A stretch of 64,000 nucleotides of DNA from Carya illinoinensis (taxonomy: Eukaryota; Streptophyta; Magnoliopsida; Fagales; Juglandaceae): NCBI RefSeq assembly GCF_018687715.1, contig NC_056764.1, positions 1,304,501-1,368,500 of the forward strand, given 5' to 3'. Shown piece after piece: positions 37,201 to 61,373 of the stretch (position 1 is the stretch's first letter; every line of letters starts with the position of its first letter). Made by a program: the position numbers and the translations under genes. The notes beneath the pieces were generated by a model, which had not been told where the DNA came from, did not search any database, and saw nothing but the letters and a program-made list of their open reading frames with translations.

Positions 37201-39920
37201 TTTGATAAGAGGATGCAAATCATAGATTTATTACAATTGAATGTAATGCCACTGCTTTTGGATTACATGTTTGTTTGAAGCAGTTGGCTACAGAAACACT
37301 GCCATTCTGATCATCTAAATGCATAACCTTTTGAAGTTGGTTGATACAATGCATCCTCGATTCCTCTATCGGTAGCTTTGATAATTTAATGAATGTGAAC
37401 ATGGTAATTTTATTAACTTTTTCGGGTGACCATGAGTCTGTGATGTAGTTTTGAATTTAATACATTCCATGCAGGATGCTTTTGTGCTGTATCTTTCATG
37501 CTTATCCCATTTTCCCAAGGCCAAAGTACTACCCATTTGCTTTAGGCTTTTGTTTATTTCTTGTCATTTTCACTATACCATACCTTTTTTTGGGATTTGA
37601 CCCTTGGCAAGGTACACCCACTTGGAAGCTGCATTAGGGGTATCACTTAACCCTTATGCCTGGTACCTGTGCAATATTTTCTGGGCTTGGTAATGTAGGT
37701 TAACTTTTACGTGTATCACTTGGAAGCTGCTTTTTGGGGTATCAATTAACTGCCTATGTCAGGTAAATGTGCCTTGGTTCCGGTGTACATGGCTCATGCC
37801 TTTTTCATTCATATCAATAATATTTTCTCTTACCTATCAAAAAAAAAAATGTGCCTTGGCAGTTACTGTCCACAATAGCCTTCTTGGTGGTTCAGTAATG
37901 CACAATAGTTTCTGGATTTCACTTCTGGTTTGATAATTCGATAAAACAAATTCTAACATATAGAGCAATTGTCCTCAGCTTCTTTTTCTTTGATGCCCCA
38001 TTTTCGACTGTTTGCTTTCTATCTTCTTTCTTTTAGTACTTTAAATATTCCCTGCGATGTGGCATGCTATCTTGTGAAATCTTCTTATTTTAATTTCCTG
38101 TGTCAAGGTATAATGATGGGGATCCACTATCATCTGAAGATCAGTCCTATATACAGGATAGTGTTTTTAACTATCATCCAGATAAAGCTGTGAAAATGGG
38201 TGCTGGAATTGATCATTTCATGGTATGCTTCACCACAATGTTTTTCTTTGATAAGTCACTACTATGGTTTTTTTTTATGGGTATATGCTTCACTAAAATT
38301 TTATTGCCAGTTTTCTTTTTATTTGGAAGTAAGTTTTATAATACTAGGTCCTTGTGGGATAACACCTCGGATACAGGGCATTTAGATGGACTTTGTAAGG
38401 CATGCTACGCATTATAGGTTTTCCACGCAGTCATTTTTAACAGAAACAGAACTTCAATGTGGCAAAGTCTTCCAAACAGAATTTCGTTGCCTATCTAACC
38501 CAGTGGGTTCAAACTTCTACGAGCAAAGTGAAAACTTTTTGGTGCACCAAATTTGTGCATAGAATTAAAATCAGCGCAGAAGTACTTTAGTTAATGCATG
38601 CATTGATGCATAGGCATTGGGTAAAACCATACTTTCTCCAAATTTGAAAGTTAATAGTGAGGACCACATAATTGAGTTCACTTAAATAAATTAGTTTTGC
38701 ATCTTACGAGTAACTTGTGAGGGCTATCTTGCTGTATCAATTTACTTTTTCGCCCCTTGTAAGAGCTTGACATCTCATATTTTTATCAAGTATTCCACAT
38801 AGTTGTTTGCAAGATAAATTTTTTGTACTTCTTTTGTCACAAAGATTACTTTGTTGCAATTTTTTTCGCCTAGTGATTACATGTGATCCATACTTTTGTT
38901 TTAATTGGTCGGTGAACTCCAGTAGCACATAGCAAATGGATCTAAAACAGGTGATACTTTGCCATCCTATATCTAGCAAAACTCGTTTTCTTGATGTGAT
39001 TCTAGATTTTATTATCCATTTTATTATCCACGTGTATTATGTGTCTTATGGAATTCAATGTGGCGACCTTAACGGATTAAAAAAAAAAATTTAAATGTGG
39101 TGATCTTATTTCACTTGCTGCATATTCTGGAGATGATGCTGAGCTCAATGTTAAAAAGTAGACAAATTAAATGACCTCTTGTTTGTGGTTTTTTTTTTTT
39201 TTTTTTCTATTAGGTAATCAGATTTAAACTCATAAGCCATAGCAGGAAATATACGCCGACTGAATTGGCATCTGGTTGGAAAATTTTATTGCCTGTTTGT
39301 GGTCTTGCCTTTCCTGTATGGCAATACCCACCTGAGGAATCCTAAACTTAATAATAGAAGAATCTAATGTCTTTGCAGTGTTCTCTTGAACATTATGAAG
39401 GACAATTTTTAGGCTTTTGGTAGGACATGGGAATATATGAGTGTTGAATGACGCAACACCCCCCCCCCCCCCCCCCCCCCCCAAAACACATACACACACA
39501 CCTCCCTTTTTGGTGAAATGCCAATTTGTCTGAGACTATCACAATAATCCCAGTATCTTTGCTTTTTTATTGTAAAATAAAGACCTATAAAATAATTTCC
39601 ATTTGATCTGGTCGGATATCATCTCTATGCATGGTCTATATCTTTAGTTAGTGGTCTTCATATAATGATACAATGATGAGATGACATTACAGGTTAGCAG
39701 GCATATCAATTACCAGGATAGCCGGTGCTTCTACGTTGTCTCAACTGATGGTCGTAAGGAAGATTTTTCCTATCGCAAATGCCTGGATAACTTCATCAAG
39801 AACAAGTATCCAGACGTTGCTGAAGCATTCCTTGCAAAGTATTTCAGAAAGCCCCGTTCTGGAGGAAACCGGGAAAGCAATTCCGTTCCAGAGGAAACGG
39901 GTAAAGAGCTAGGGCAGTAA
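18444..39920 (+). CDS. NRPE1: DNA-directed RNA polymerase V largest subunit
   Basis: Seventeen exons join in frame to 5781 bases (1926 aa): 18444-18524, 18930-19056, 19179-19294, 19974-20027, 22274-22438, 23464-23622, 23727-25613, 25712-25887, 26472-26547, 26664-26788, 27919-28076, 29485-29759, 33608-33781, 34930-35070, 35184-36907, 38108-38222, 39693-39920. The start MEENPASTILDGEIIG, the Zn-binding CESCGTSEPGKCEGHF and CLKCLK, and the catalytic metal site ADFDGDCVH (Asp 451, 453, 455) mark an RNA polymerase largest subunit. Residues about 1317-1764 form a GW/WG platform with 19 Gly-flanked Trp. Residues about 1778-1902 form a DeCL domain. A GW platform plus DeCL is the Pol V rather than the Pol IV signature. 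Pol V makes scaffold transcripts in the nucleus that recruit AGO4-siRNA complexes, through the GW hooks, for RNA-directed DNA methylation. Unlike Arabidopsis, no Gln/Ser-rich tail follows DeCL. Confidence 0.95.
20088..21034 (-). mobile_element. 5'-truncated L1 (LINE) in NRPE1 intron 4
   Basis: The 15-bp direct repeat catgatgccgttctt stands at 20073-20087 and 21035-21049 and brackets the insert exactly. The insert reads right to left. It encodes broken pieces of the reverse-transcriptase C-terminus and zf-RVT region (DNLRKR...DWCSTYKKDGESVNHLFLHCE) and ends in the tail seen elsewhere in the window (revcomp of aggcatagcccaagtaca). Several stops break it, so it is dead. Confidence 0.9.
21557..21843 (+). 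mobile_element. SINE-like element flanked by inverted arms, NRPE1 intron 4
   Basis: The core from about 21590 has tRNA-like promoter boxes (agtggtaagagcc and ggttcgaagc) and the 3' region 'cccctgggattagctgag...tggacacctggtgccac' shared with other SINE pieces in the window. It is flanked by the inverted words aggatatagtaacaac (21557-21572) and gttgttactatatcct (about 21826-21841). It may be a SINE that landed in a small inverted-repeat element, or one composite. Confidence 0.6.
22215..22253. repeat. (CT)n microsatellite in NRPE1 intron 4
   Basis: An uninterrupted ctctct run ends about 20 bp before the exon 5 acceptor (22273) and may serve as its polypyrimidine tract. Confidence 0.9.
26911..27084 (+). 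mobile_element. tRNA-derived SINE in NRPE1 intron 10
   Basis: The element carries an A box (tagctcaattggttagg) and a B box (gttcgagtcc) at tRNA-like spacing. It then has a non-tRNA body containing gggattagtcgagatgcgcg and a poly(A) tail. The flanks ttcagtggg (26902-26910 and 27085-27093) are a perfect 9-bp target duplication. It is not a working tRNA gene. Confidence 0.85.
27625..27722 (+). mobile_element. L1 3' tail fragment, NRPE1 intron 10
   Basis: This is a short piece with the shared L1 tail 'ctgtgtacgccggctatgcc ... tcagatcaataatatttt' ending in poly(A) at about 27710-27722. It is strongly 5'-truncated. Confidence 0.6.
28165..28250 (+). mobile_element. SINE 3' fragment, NRPE1 intron 11
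   Basis: Contains ggaccccctagattagttag followed by tctggacaccgggtgcaaat and an A-rich tail. This matches the 3' body of the SINE at 21590-21812. Confidence 0.6.
28885..28958 (+). mobile_element. L1 3' tail fragment, NRPE1 intron 11
   Basis: The shared tail words are 'cctgtatacatgggctatgc' and 'tcatcgataaaattctta', followed by an A-rich end. It is the same tail family as at 27625, 30100 and 37775. Confidence 0.55.
30100..30172 (+). mobile_element. L1 3' tail fragment, NRPE1 intron 12
   Basis: The shared tail 'cttgggctatgcctacttct' and 'catcaataaaattattc' ends in poly(A) at about 30162-30172. It sits just before the large L1 insertion. Confidence 0.55.
30221..32601 (-). mobile_element. Internally deleted L1 with ORF1, NRPE1 intron 12
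   Basis: The insert is bracketed by gtgtcctttattgtt (30206-30220) and gtgtcctctattgtt (32602-32616), a 15-bp target duplication with one change. Reading right to left it has an about 1-kb 5' leader, an ORF1-like frame (30691-31590, continuing beyond a nested insertion to RELKRLSWALNYDA / KEGSSSRGK), and then directly the L1 3' tail with poly(T) on the + strand at 30221. The endonuclease and reverse-transcriptase ORF2 is absent, so the element is an internal deletion derivative that depended on helpers. Confidence 0.85.
30525..30771 (+). mobile_element. Retroposon nested in the L1 of intron 12
   Basis: The L1 ORF1 frame breaks off at NYDA and resumes as KEGSSSRGK on the other side of this insert. 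The flanks gcatcgtagttgattgcc (about 30504-30521) and gcgtcgtagttgagtgcc (about 30773-30790) are an imperfect target duplication. The insert ends in an A-rich tail on the + strand (about 30748-30771), so it was retroposed in the opposite sense to its host element. Its source is not recognised. Confidence 0.75.
35469..36335 (+). repeat. Internal tandem duplication in the NRPE1 GW platform
   Basis: Within exon 15 the coding sequence repeats: unit 1 is 35469-35747 (93 codons) and unit 2 is 35748-36032 (95 codons). Two half-units follow, 36033-36188 (52 codons) and about 36189-36335. Each begins N-[AV]-S-S-x-W-G and the full units share WGTNKAE.GDVS, SSKSSGWG, AGW and NTVTKN. All stay in frame, so copy number can change without breaking the protein. 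Confidence 0.85.
37775..37852 (+). mobile_element. L1 3' tail fragment, NRPE1 intron 15
   Basis: The shared tail 'ccggtgtacatggctcatgc ... catatcaataatattttctc' ends in poly(A) near 37839-37848. Confidence 0.55.
39459..39482. repeat. Poly(C) tract of 24, NRPE1 intron 16
   Basis: An uninterrupted run of 24 C is followed by an A/C-rich stretch (cacatacacacacac). It lies 210 bp before the last exon. Confidence 0.95.
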
Positions 39921-40304
39921 GGCTGCTTATGGGGGCCATTTGTTCTGTTAATTGTAATTCTTTTAGCTTTCTCACTCCCCTGATGTAATTAGATAGAAAC
40001 ATTCCGATCATCTGCTATTTTGATTTGTATATTAAGGGCAGATGTTTAGTGTACATCAGCTCCTCCCAACAGAATGCATTGTTTTCCCATGCAGCAGTTC
40101 TTGTTTATCCACTACATAGTATCAGGTAGCATGTAACCTATGACGGTGGGTGAGGAAATTCACAGGGGTTTTGTTCTTCTGCTGATATCAAAGTAGTGGC
40201 TACTTTCAATTCTTATCAAAGTTATCTGATGCACTCATTCTCGTTCCTTTTTTCTATTATTCTGCCCCATTTTTTATTTTGATTGGTACTGGTTTCTGAG
40301 AAGT

Positions 40305-40865
40305 TAGAGGTCTCAAATTGTGTTAACAGGTTGTGTTTATGTCGTGTTAAGACATGTATATTATATTATATGGGTCAATCCAAACATGACCCATTAAGCT
40401 TATCTTATTAAAATATTAAACTCTAATATGACCAATTAATATAATGGACGGACACGACACGATGCATTAGTGAATATTATTAAATAGGTGAATACGACCC
40501 AACACGATTTGTTTCAACTCGTTTATATAAATGGGTTGAACAATTCGAAATTAATTTGTTTGACTTAATTAAGTTTAGCATAATTTTATATAAATATTAA
40601 AATCATAATATCTATAAAATATATATATATATTTATATATTAATATATATAAGTCACTAAAATTTTAAAATTACAATCTAAACAATAAAAATGGTGAAAT
40701 TAAAATATCAATAATTTTATTTTTAGGTATAAGGGTGTAATTGTAATTTTAATTTTATTAACTGGTTGACTTGTTAAGTAATCATGTCTTAACAGGTCAA
40801 TCTATTCTGACTCAAACTCATCAAGACTAAACTCAAACATGTTATTATCATGTAAACAAAGTCTA
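40305..40865 (+). mobile_element. Degenerate hAT-like non-autonomous element, copy 1
   Basis: This carries diverged versions of the words in the clear copy at 41399-42021: gtgttaacaggttgtgttta, catgtatattatattatatg and cccattaagcttatc. The right end is badly eroded, so the boundaries are approximate. Confidence 0.55.
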
Positions 40866-41398
40866 TTGTAAACAAAGTCTTGACTAATTATGGGATTGCA
40901 TATGCTAGTCTGCAGCCAGCCTATAGTTATGTGAAATATGTAAATTTTATTATTTATTTTATATTTTAATACTCATTCATGTGTGGGTCAAACTCTCATT
41001 TAATGGGTAGCTTAACACGTAGAATATTTAATTAAATATGGTAGAGTGTAGAGTTAAGATTCAAATTCAAGACCTCTGCTTTAATATCATGTAAAATCAT
41101 CATTTACCCCAAAAGCCTAAACTGATAAGAAAATATAGATTTTATTATTTATTTTATATTTTAATAATATTAAGTTTTATCAATTTGTGAGTTTATTTTT
41201 ATATAATTTTTTGTTATTAAATATTTTTCTTTGTGTAATCATCATGCATGAATGACCCAACATGATTGCCAAAAGGTACCCATAAAAAAGCTAGCCATGA
41301 TCATACATGAAGAACAAAAAGAAAAAAGAAAAGAAAAGAAAAAAGCTATTGGCTAAACAAAATATGTATTCGCATAATCTTATGGAAACTATAGTTTG

Positions 41399-42021
41399 TA
41401 GGGGTGTCAAATCGTGTTAACGGGTTGTGTTCGTGTCGTGTCAAAGTATGTATATTATACTATATAGTTCAATCCTAACCCGACCCGTTAAGCTTATCGT
41501 GTCAAAATCTTAAACCCTCACACGACCCATTAACATAACGGGTCGTGTCGTGTTAACCTGTTTTGACCCATTAGTAAATATTATAAAATAGGTTAACACG
41601 ATATAATACGATCCATTTCAAACTATTTATGTAAATGGATTGAATAGACATGAAATTAATCAGTTTGGCCTGATTAAATTTAGTATAATTTTATATAAAT
41701 TTTAAAATCATAATATTTATAAAAATTATAAAGCTAACTACAAGTTTAAAATTACAATCCAACAATAAAAATATCTAAATTGAAATTCTAACAATTTTAC
41801 TTTTAGATATAAGGGTATAATTGTAATTTTAACTTTCTTATCGTGTCATAACGGATTATAACGTGTCATAACGGGTTAACCCGTTATCAATCCGTTAAGC
41901 AATCGTGTCTTAATGGGTCAATCCGTTTTGACTCGAATCCATTAAGATTAAACCCTAACCCGCTATTATCGTGTCGTATTCGTGTTGAATTAACGGGTCG
42001 TATAACATATTGCCACACCTA
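41399..42021 (+). mobile_element. hAT-like non-autonomous element, copy 2 (best preserved)
   Basis: The ends are TAGGGGTGTCAA and TTGCCACACCTA, imperfect inverted repeats (10 of 12 match). The flanks are a perfect direct repeat: atagtttg, 8 bp (41391-41398 and 42022-42029), or 9 bp if the terminal T belongs to the flank. An 8-bp duplication and TAGGGG ends fit the hAT superfamily. A 9-bp reading would fit Mutator-like elements. There is no transposase frame. Confidence 0.75.
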
Positions 42022-42535
42022 ATAGTTTGTCCCCTTAAACTGTTAATTTTTTTTTTTCAATTTGCATTGCAAATTATAAAAATAATGAAAATATTATAAT
42101 CTATGATGAAAATCGTAAACTTTCATAGTTTTTAATGGAAATCAAAACAAGAACATCATTGAACAGATGCTTGTCATAATTACAGACTGCCCTATGTAGC
42201 ATAGCAGAATATACTAAAAATCCAGTCAGAGGTAAGCCTGCGACAATGACGAGGAATACTGATGTGACATTCGGATAAGATTTGGTAAGTTGAGATGCAT
42301 ACGGTACGAAAATTAATTTTTATTTTTATTTATGAAATCTTTTAAATTAGTGTGCAATAAATATAAATGAAGGAAATGACGATACAATGATTCCTCGCAA
42401 GAGAGTTGCCAACGAAAGAGGAAACTCCTTTTTACTGAGCTACATAAGAACACACTGACACACAGACACACGCTCTCTTCCCTCTTCCTTCGCTGAGTAA
42501 CTTTTAACTTCAATTCGCTTTTCAATGGCATGCTC

Positions 42536-42585
<50 letters not shown>

Positions 42586-42592
42586 CACACAC
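42536..42592. repeat. Compound (CT)n(AC)n microsatellite before the beta-galactosidase start
   Basis: A run of ct repeats (42536-42570) passes into ac repeats (42571-42592) about 100 bp before the ATG at 42689. This is probably within the 5' leader or leader intron. A gagtag acceptor lies about 20 bp before the ATG. Confidence 0.8.
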
Positions 42593-42688
42593 ATATATAA
42601 CACAATTTATGTTTTTATGTAAGTATATTTGTGTTTGAATTGCTAAGATATTTCTGTGATTGAGTAGGCACAGAGTGCATGTACTCCG

Positions 42689-56368
<13,680 letters not shown>

Positions 56369-57520
56369 GTCAACATATTTGGTTTCATGACTCTGATCGA
56401 AGGTTGAGGATGTATGTTAGTAGTATGAACTCAAGGGGTTCCTCGAGAGATCATTATGGGGGGGGGACCCTAGAAGTTTGGGAATAAATGTCTACTGCAA
56501 TCCTGAACAATAACCTAATCAGGACTTCCTCGTTCTGGCTGTGGATATAGCTTATGCTCTATGTAACTTGGGTTTTTCCTCTACCATAGGATTTGATCCT
56601 TCATGTGTTTGCTAATTGCTTGCCTTCGGGCATCGATAATCTTATGCAGACTACATGCCAGCTTGTTGTTTAATAACATGTTGGATTTTTATTAAATAAA
56701 AATCTCAAGGCCACGAAATCAAAGAGTGAAAAAGAAAACCCGTTTTAGGAATTTCCAAAACTTAATATTAAACAGTCCAGAAACGGTAGAATTCATCTTA
56801 AAACTCAATAATTACATTTTAAACAATAATTTTCATTAATAGAATTATTCGTAAATGCTTTGATCGTTTTTCTTTCGTTTCAATGTATGATCAAATAATT
56901 AAAAGAATATTTTTTATTTTTATTAAATAAAAATAATATTAAATATAATTTTAAAGTACGTAAATTTTGTGCCGACTTAAAAAAAAAAAAATAGAATTAT
57001 CTTAAAAAAATAAATATAAAATGTATCTCTTTTTTCACAGAAGAATTTCATACGACTCGTAAATCATAAAACTGTAAAGGTAATTTTTCAGTTAAAAACT
57101 CTTTTAACAGCCGCCAAACATTTGCACGTGCATTTTTTTAAAAAAATAATAAGAAATGTATTAAATTAACTTTTTTAAAAAAAATTAAAAAATTAGTTTT
57201 TAATATTTAAAAAAATAAATAAATAATTTAATTGAAATCGGTCGGTTGTATCGGTATCTGTAGAACTGCCCACCGAGAAAATATCGGAGACAAAACACAG
57301 AAAGTGGGGCCGCTATTTGTGGGCCTTATTGATGTGTGTATTTATTGCTCTAAAATTAGTGCATCCTTAACATTTGCTGCAAATAGCTGCTTTGCCACCA
57401 CCTGTCCAAGATGTTCTCCATGTCTGAGAGTTGATACTCTGCTGTTAACGCCCGCTCCCTTCCTTCCTCCTCCTCTCCCTCTCCTCTCTCTCTCTCTCTC
57501 GCTTGCATAAACGATAGACG
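56369..57520. other. Beta-galactosidase 3' UTR, spacer and 5' leader of the next gene
   Basis: The 3' UTR probably ends before about 56700. The spacer that follows is very AT-rich. A pyrimidine-rich leader (cctctcctctctctctctct) lies at about 57465-57500, just before the ATG at 57521. No separate gene is seen. Confidence 0.55.
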
Positions 57521-60500
57521 ATGAGTTCGTTGGCTTCTTCTGTTGCCTCCTCCTCTCAATGGATTTCGAGAGCCTCTTTACTCACAACGCCTTCCAAATT
57601 CCCCAAATTCCAATCCTGTTCTCCTCCTCCTCCACCACCTTCTTGTTGTTACTCGTGTTCTCGCTTGGTGTGTCGTGCCGGTTCGAATTCCCAGTCCGTG
57701 GGGAGCGACCCGAAGTTCGTTCTCCACGAGGCTCTGGAATCTTCTGGAATCGATACTTCGCATGCCAGAGTAACTACCATTTCCTTTTCTTCTTCATTTT
57801 TTTTCATCCGTTTCTCATTTTTTTCGTAATTTGTTGTTTTTGCTCCTGATTTTACTGAGTTTTTTTTTTAATGAACAGATATAAAAATTTCATGAGCTTG
57901 TTGTTTGTAAATCGATTTATTTAGGTTAATTATCATTTACCTACATGTGATTTTAATTTCGGTTTATTTGTTCTTCGACTCTTCGAGCTTAGCCCGTGAA
58001 GTTTATTTTATTTTATTTTATTTTTTGGTTAATATAAATTAGTCTTCCAGTTTTAGAAGGATTTGCTTCATTTTCTTTGAGAGATAACTTTATGCCTCGT
58101 CAATTTCTTGTGTCTGAATCTAAATTCATTATTTAAAAAAATCATTCTGATACTTTATTGGATGTCGTGTTGTTCAATTTGGTGAATTTATTGTATGATG
58201 AATCATTGAGCAGGAAGCAAGAGAGGGTTTCTGTGCACAGATTCGAAAATTATCTGATATAGAGAGGGAAACCAGCATCACCATTAATAGATGCGTTGAT
58301 TTGGGGAAAACAGCTCTTTATATTGCTGCAGAGGATGATTCGCTTGTTTCGCACTCTTCCGTTCCTCTCCCTGTGGATGCTTTCATTGAAAGACTGGACG
58401 ACCTTTCCGTGGGATACTGCTCACAGTATAACTCTTCCTACAGGTCATCGCCGGAGAAGTTCTTGGAGAGTTTAGAGAGATACCTGTATGGCATGAAGGT
58501 TTGCTACCTGAAGAGTTTTTGGCTTTTGAAATCAAAGTTGGATTTGGTTTACTTAAAAGAAAATGAAAACTTGTAAGAGGAGGCCCTGCATTGTGGTTTG
58601 TCTGGGGGAAAAGGAGTTTTTTCTGTTACGATTTTTTTTCTTCATGTCTGGGATTAGTCGAGACTTTGTTCTGGTGCCAATAAAATATATATATATATAT
58701 ATTTCATGTCATTTATTGTGATTGTGAGATCATCATTCAATTTCAGGTTTAATTGGGGATGTTGAATTTGTAAGGGACCTAGTCTTATAATTGTGAAACA
58801 GATGTATATTTGTTGACCTACACGGATTTGATGAGCAATACTATAATATAAATACAACAATCCTTATAAACATGAATGAAGTCAGCTAAAAGTTAATAGT
58901 CACATCCACTGTAATTTCATATTGATCTATCTCATCAGCTATGTTGTACCCCTTGCTCTGATGGTATTTGCTTTTGCATGATGTGTTTTTCTTCTTTTCA
59001 GGGTTTCCGAAGGACACATTCAAAAAATCAAGCAGAGCCACGAGCTCTTTATCTTCACTCGGTATGGATTCTGCCTTCTGTGATGTTATTCAGAGCTGTA
59101 TTTGAGAGAATGCTATGAAATATAGTGGGTTTTTTAGGTCATTAATTCTTAACATCTGAACAGGTCTTGACCCATCGTTCAGGATCCATTGCAATGCTTT
59201 CGCTTATATATTCAGAAGTCCTGAAAATGCTTCGCTTGTGGGGCCTTGTGAATTTTGATGTGGAAATATTCTTTCCTCATGATTTGCATAGTCTACCTAG
59301 AGGCTATGATAAACAGAAAAGCAGGGACTCGGATCAAGCACATATAATTACATCACAAATGTTATTGGTGGAGGTGACTTCTACATTCTTGATTGCTTGC
59401 AGTATTGTCTTCTCTATGACGTATTGTTAAGTTTTTTATGCAAGTTCAAAAAACAGTAGAAGTTAACGTCTGATGGTGCGTTTTCTACTTTTTCTTTCTG
59501 TTTTCCTGTGTTTTTTGGTTATTCCTCTAGTTCCATATGAAGGCAGTAACACAAAATTTCGCAGGGTTAATGAGTGATGGCCTAAATGTTTTGACTGAAG
59601 TTGTAATACGGACAACCTTCATGATTTGCTTGTATCTCTCACTAGTGTTTAGATGTAATTAGACATGTTCAGTGTATACCACCGGTTTACTTGGGTGATG
59701 TCTCTTAGATCAATAAAACTATACTTATTAAAAAAAAATGTTTTGACTGAAGTTGAAGTAACGGCCTTGCTTTCTTTTCCATTTTTTGTTATTATTTTAT
59801 CGCAATAATCTCTAAACATTAGGAGATCAATAGAGATTACTTAAGGCCTCAGTTTACCCCAATGGAAGGCCAATTTGAAATTCCATGAGATAATTCTGGG
59901 AAAGTTAGAGAAGGATGTAATTTTAAGGATATTAGAAAAGTTAAACTATTTATACTCTCTCTCTCTCTCTCTGTGCATAGTTAGCTTTCTGTAAGTCTAT
60001 GGCGCACATGTATTGAGTGAAGGAGCTTCAATTTCAGTTTTAATTTTTTGTTCAGCACATCAATTTTGCTTCTGGTCCTTACAGTTTACAAAATGCGCAG
60101 ATTTTGAGAAATCTGAAAAATGCTTTCTGGCCATTTCAACATGATCACACCAGGAGTTTATTCTTATGGGCGGCACATGCCGCTAATTGCATTGATGAAT
60201 CAAATATTGGTGAAGAAAGGTAACTCAAGTTTTTAATTACATTGCAATCCAATGCATACTTCATTTTCCACAGAAAGGTTTACATGGTATGTTCATATCA
60301 TAATTTGCAGTGGCTTTCAGATTGCATCTGCCAAGGCTGCTCAGCATCGGCTAGAACGTGGTGTTTGGACTAGTGTACGTTTTGGGGACATGAGGCGTGC
60401 ATTATCTAGTATGTATTATATGCAGCTTTTACTTTCCTAGAAGATGGTCTGGTAGATTCTTTTTCTTTCTGCTTATGAGTTGATGTTTCAGTGTCTTTTT

Positions 60501-61373
60501 ATTCTTTTGAGTACCTTTTGGGTGGTTTCTCACTATATATGGTTGAGACAGCACTTTAACTTCAATTGTTAATGACAGGCTTCTATTTTGCTTCCTTTGA
60601 GATTTTAATGCACAACCCATATTAGCAGGCTTGGAGGCTTTCTCGATTTCATGGAATCATGTGAAAAGCTTGTGTGCTCTAGGTCTTTTATTTTTTTCTT
60701 TGTTTTTTTGGGAAGCAGTTATCACTAAAACGGTTTGCGTTTATCTAAAAAATGATAACTGAAATCGTGTCATCTCTTGATATGAAACTTGGCTTACCAT
60801 TTGATTATAATTAGGATCTGCCTCAAAGCACTAACGGTTGAGGTTGTTAAGTTAAACCTAATCAACTTATAGTGCCTTTCCCTTCTATTTCATTTTTGTC
60901 ATGGATTCTCTGCACACAAATCATTGAATGATTAAAGTCTATTCTCAAATGAAAAGATCTCAATTGTTTCTGCCCCTATTTATCTCGGAATTCTTGCTAT
61001 TGTTACAGCATGTGAACGTCTTATCCTCCTAGATACCAATAAAAAGGAATTAAGAGATTATAGCATTCTTCTCTACCACTGTGGATTCTTTGAGCAATCA
61101 CTGCAATATCTGAAGTTGTACCAGGATGCGAAGGTACAGTTCTCTATCTATATGGCATAACATATAATCTTACTTTTGAATTAGCTAACAGGATTTCTTA
61201 AATGATTGCAGGATTCTTCCCCAATAAAACAATCGCCTGATTCACTTAGCAGCCTGGAGGATGATGCCGTGGAGAAATTGATGATACGCCTCAACCTCAT
61301 TTTGATGGAGGAAGGTTGGAGCAGGCCACCATATATTAGAAATTATCTTGGTAATAACTCTGAACCATGGTAG
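57521..61373 (+). CDS. SirB1/transglutaminase-like and TPR-like protein, probably plastid-targeted
   Basis: Eight exons join in frame to 1353 bases (450 aa): 57521-57769, 58214-58498, 59002-59061, 59164-59373, 60056-60219, 60311-60408, 61009-61133, 61212-61373. The first about 55 residues are rich in Ser, Thr and Pro with almost no acidic residues, and end in SRLVCRAGS, typical of a chloroplast transit peptide. The body resembles the SirB1 N-terminal (transglutaminase-like) family: FCAQIRKLSDIERETS, then LYLHSVLTHRSGSIAMLSLIYSEVLKMLRLWG, where bacterial members have the cognate R.G.P..L..IY core. The C-terminal part (LRDYSILLYHCGFFEQSLQYLKLYQ) looks like a TPR-type helical hairpin, as in bacterial SirB1/UPF0162 proteins. 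The cysteine-protease triad is not evident, so catalysis is doubtful. The biochemical function of plant members is not known to me. Confidence 0.85.
58620..58702 (+). mobile_element. SINE 3' fragment, intron 2 of the SirB1-like gene
   Basis: The words 'tctgggattagtcgagactt' and 'ttctggtgccaat' match the SINE 3' body seen at 21590-21812 and 26911-27084. An (AT)n run follows. Confidence 0.5.
59655..59740 (+). mobile_element. L1 3' tail fragment, intron 4 of the SirB1-like gene
   Basis: A short L1-tail-like piece (gtgtataccaccggtttact ... agatcaataaaactatactt) ends in poly(A) at about 59730-59738. A piece of neighbouring sequence, 'ttttgactgaagttg', occurs on both sides (59589 and 59741) and may be its target duplication: aaatgttttgactgaagttg at 59584 and 59738. 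Confidence 0.6.

Larger units (their letters stand above)
39921..42400. other. NRPE1 3' UTR and spacer with two hAT-like elements
   Basis: The 3' UTR of NRPE1 follows the TAA and probably ends within about 300 bp. The rest is filled by two diverged copies of one repeat (see separate entries) and AT-rich spacer. No gene is supported. Confidence 0.6.

Noticed and set aside
42536..42592. CRISPR-like array or tandem gene from the regular repeats
   Set aside because: It is a simple (CT)n(AC)n microsatellite. No spacer-repeat structure exists anywhere in the window.
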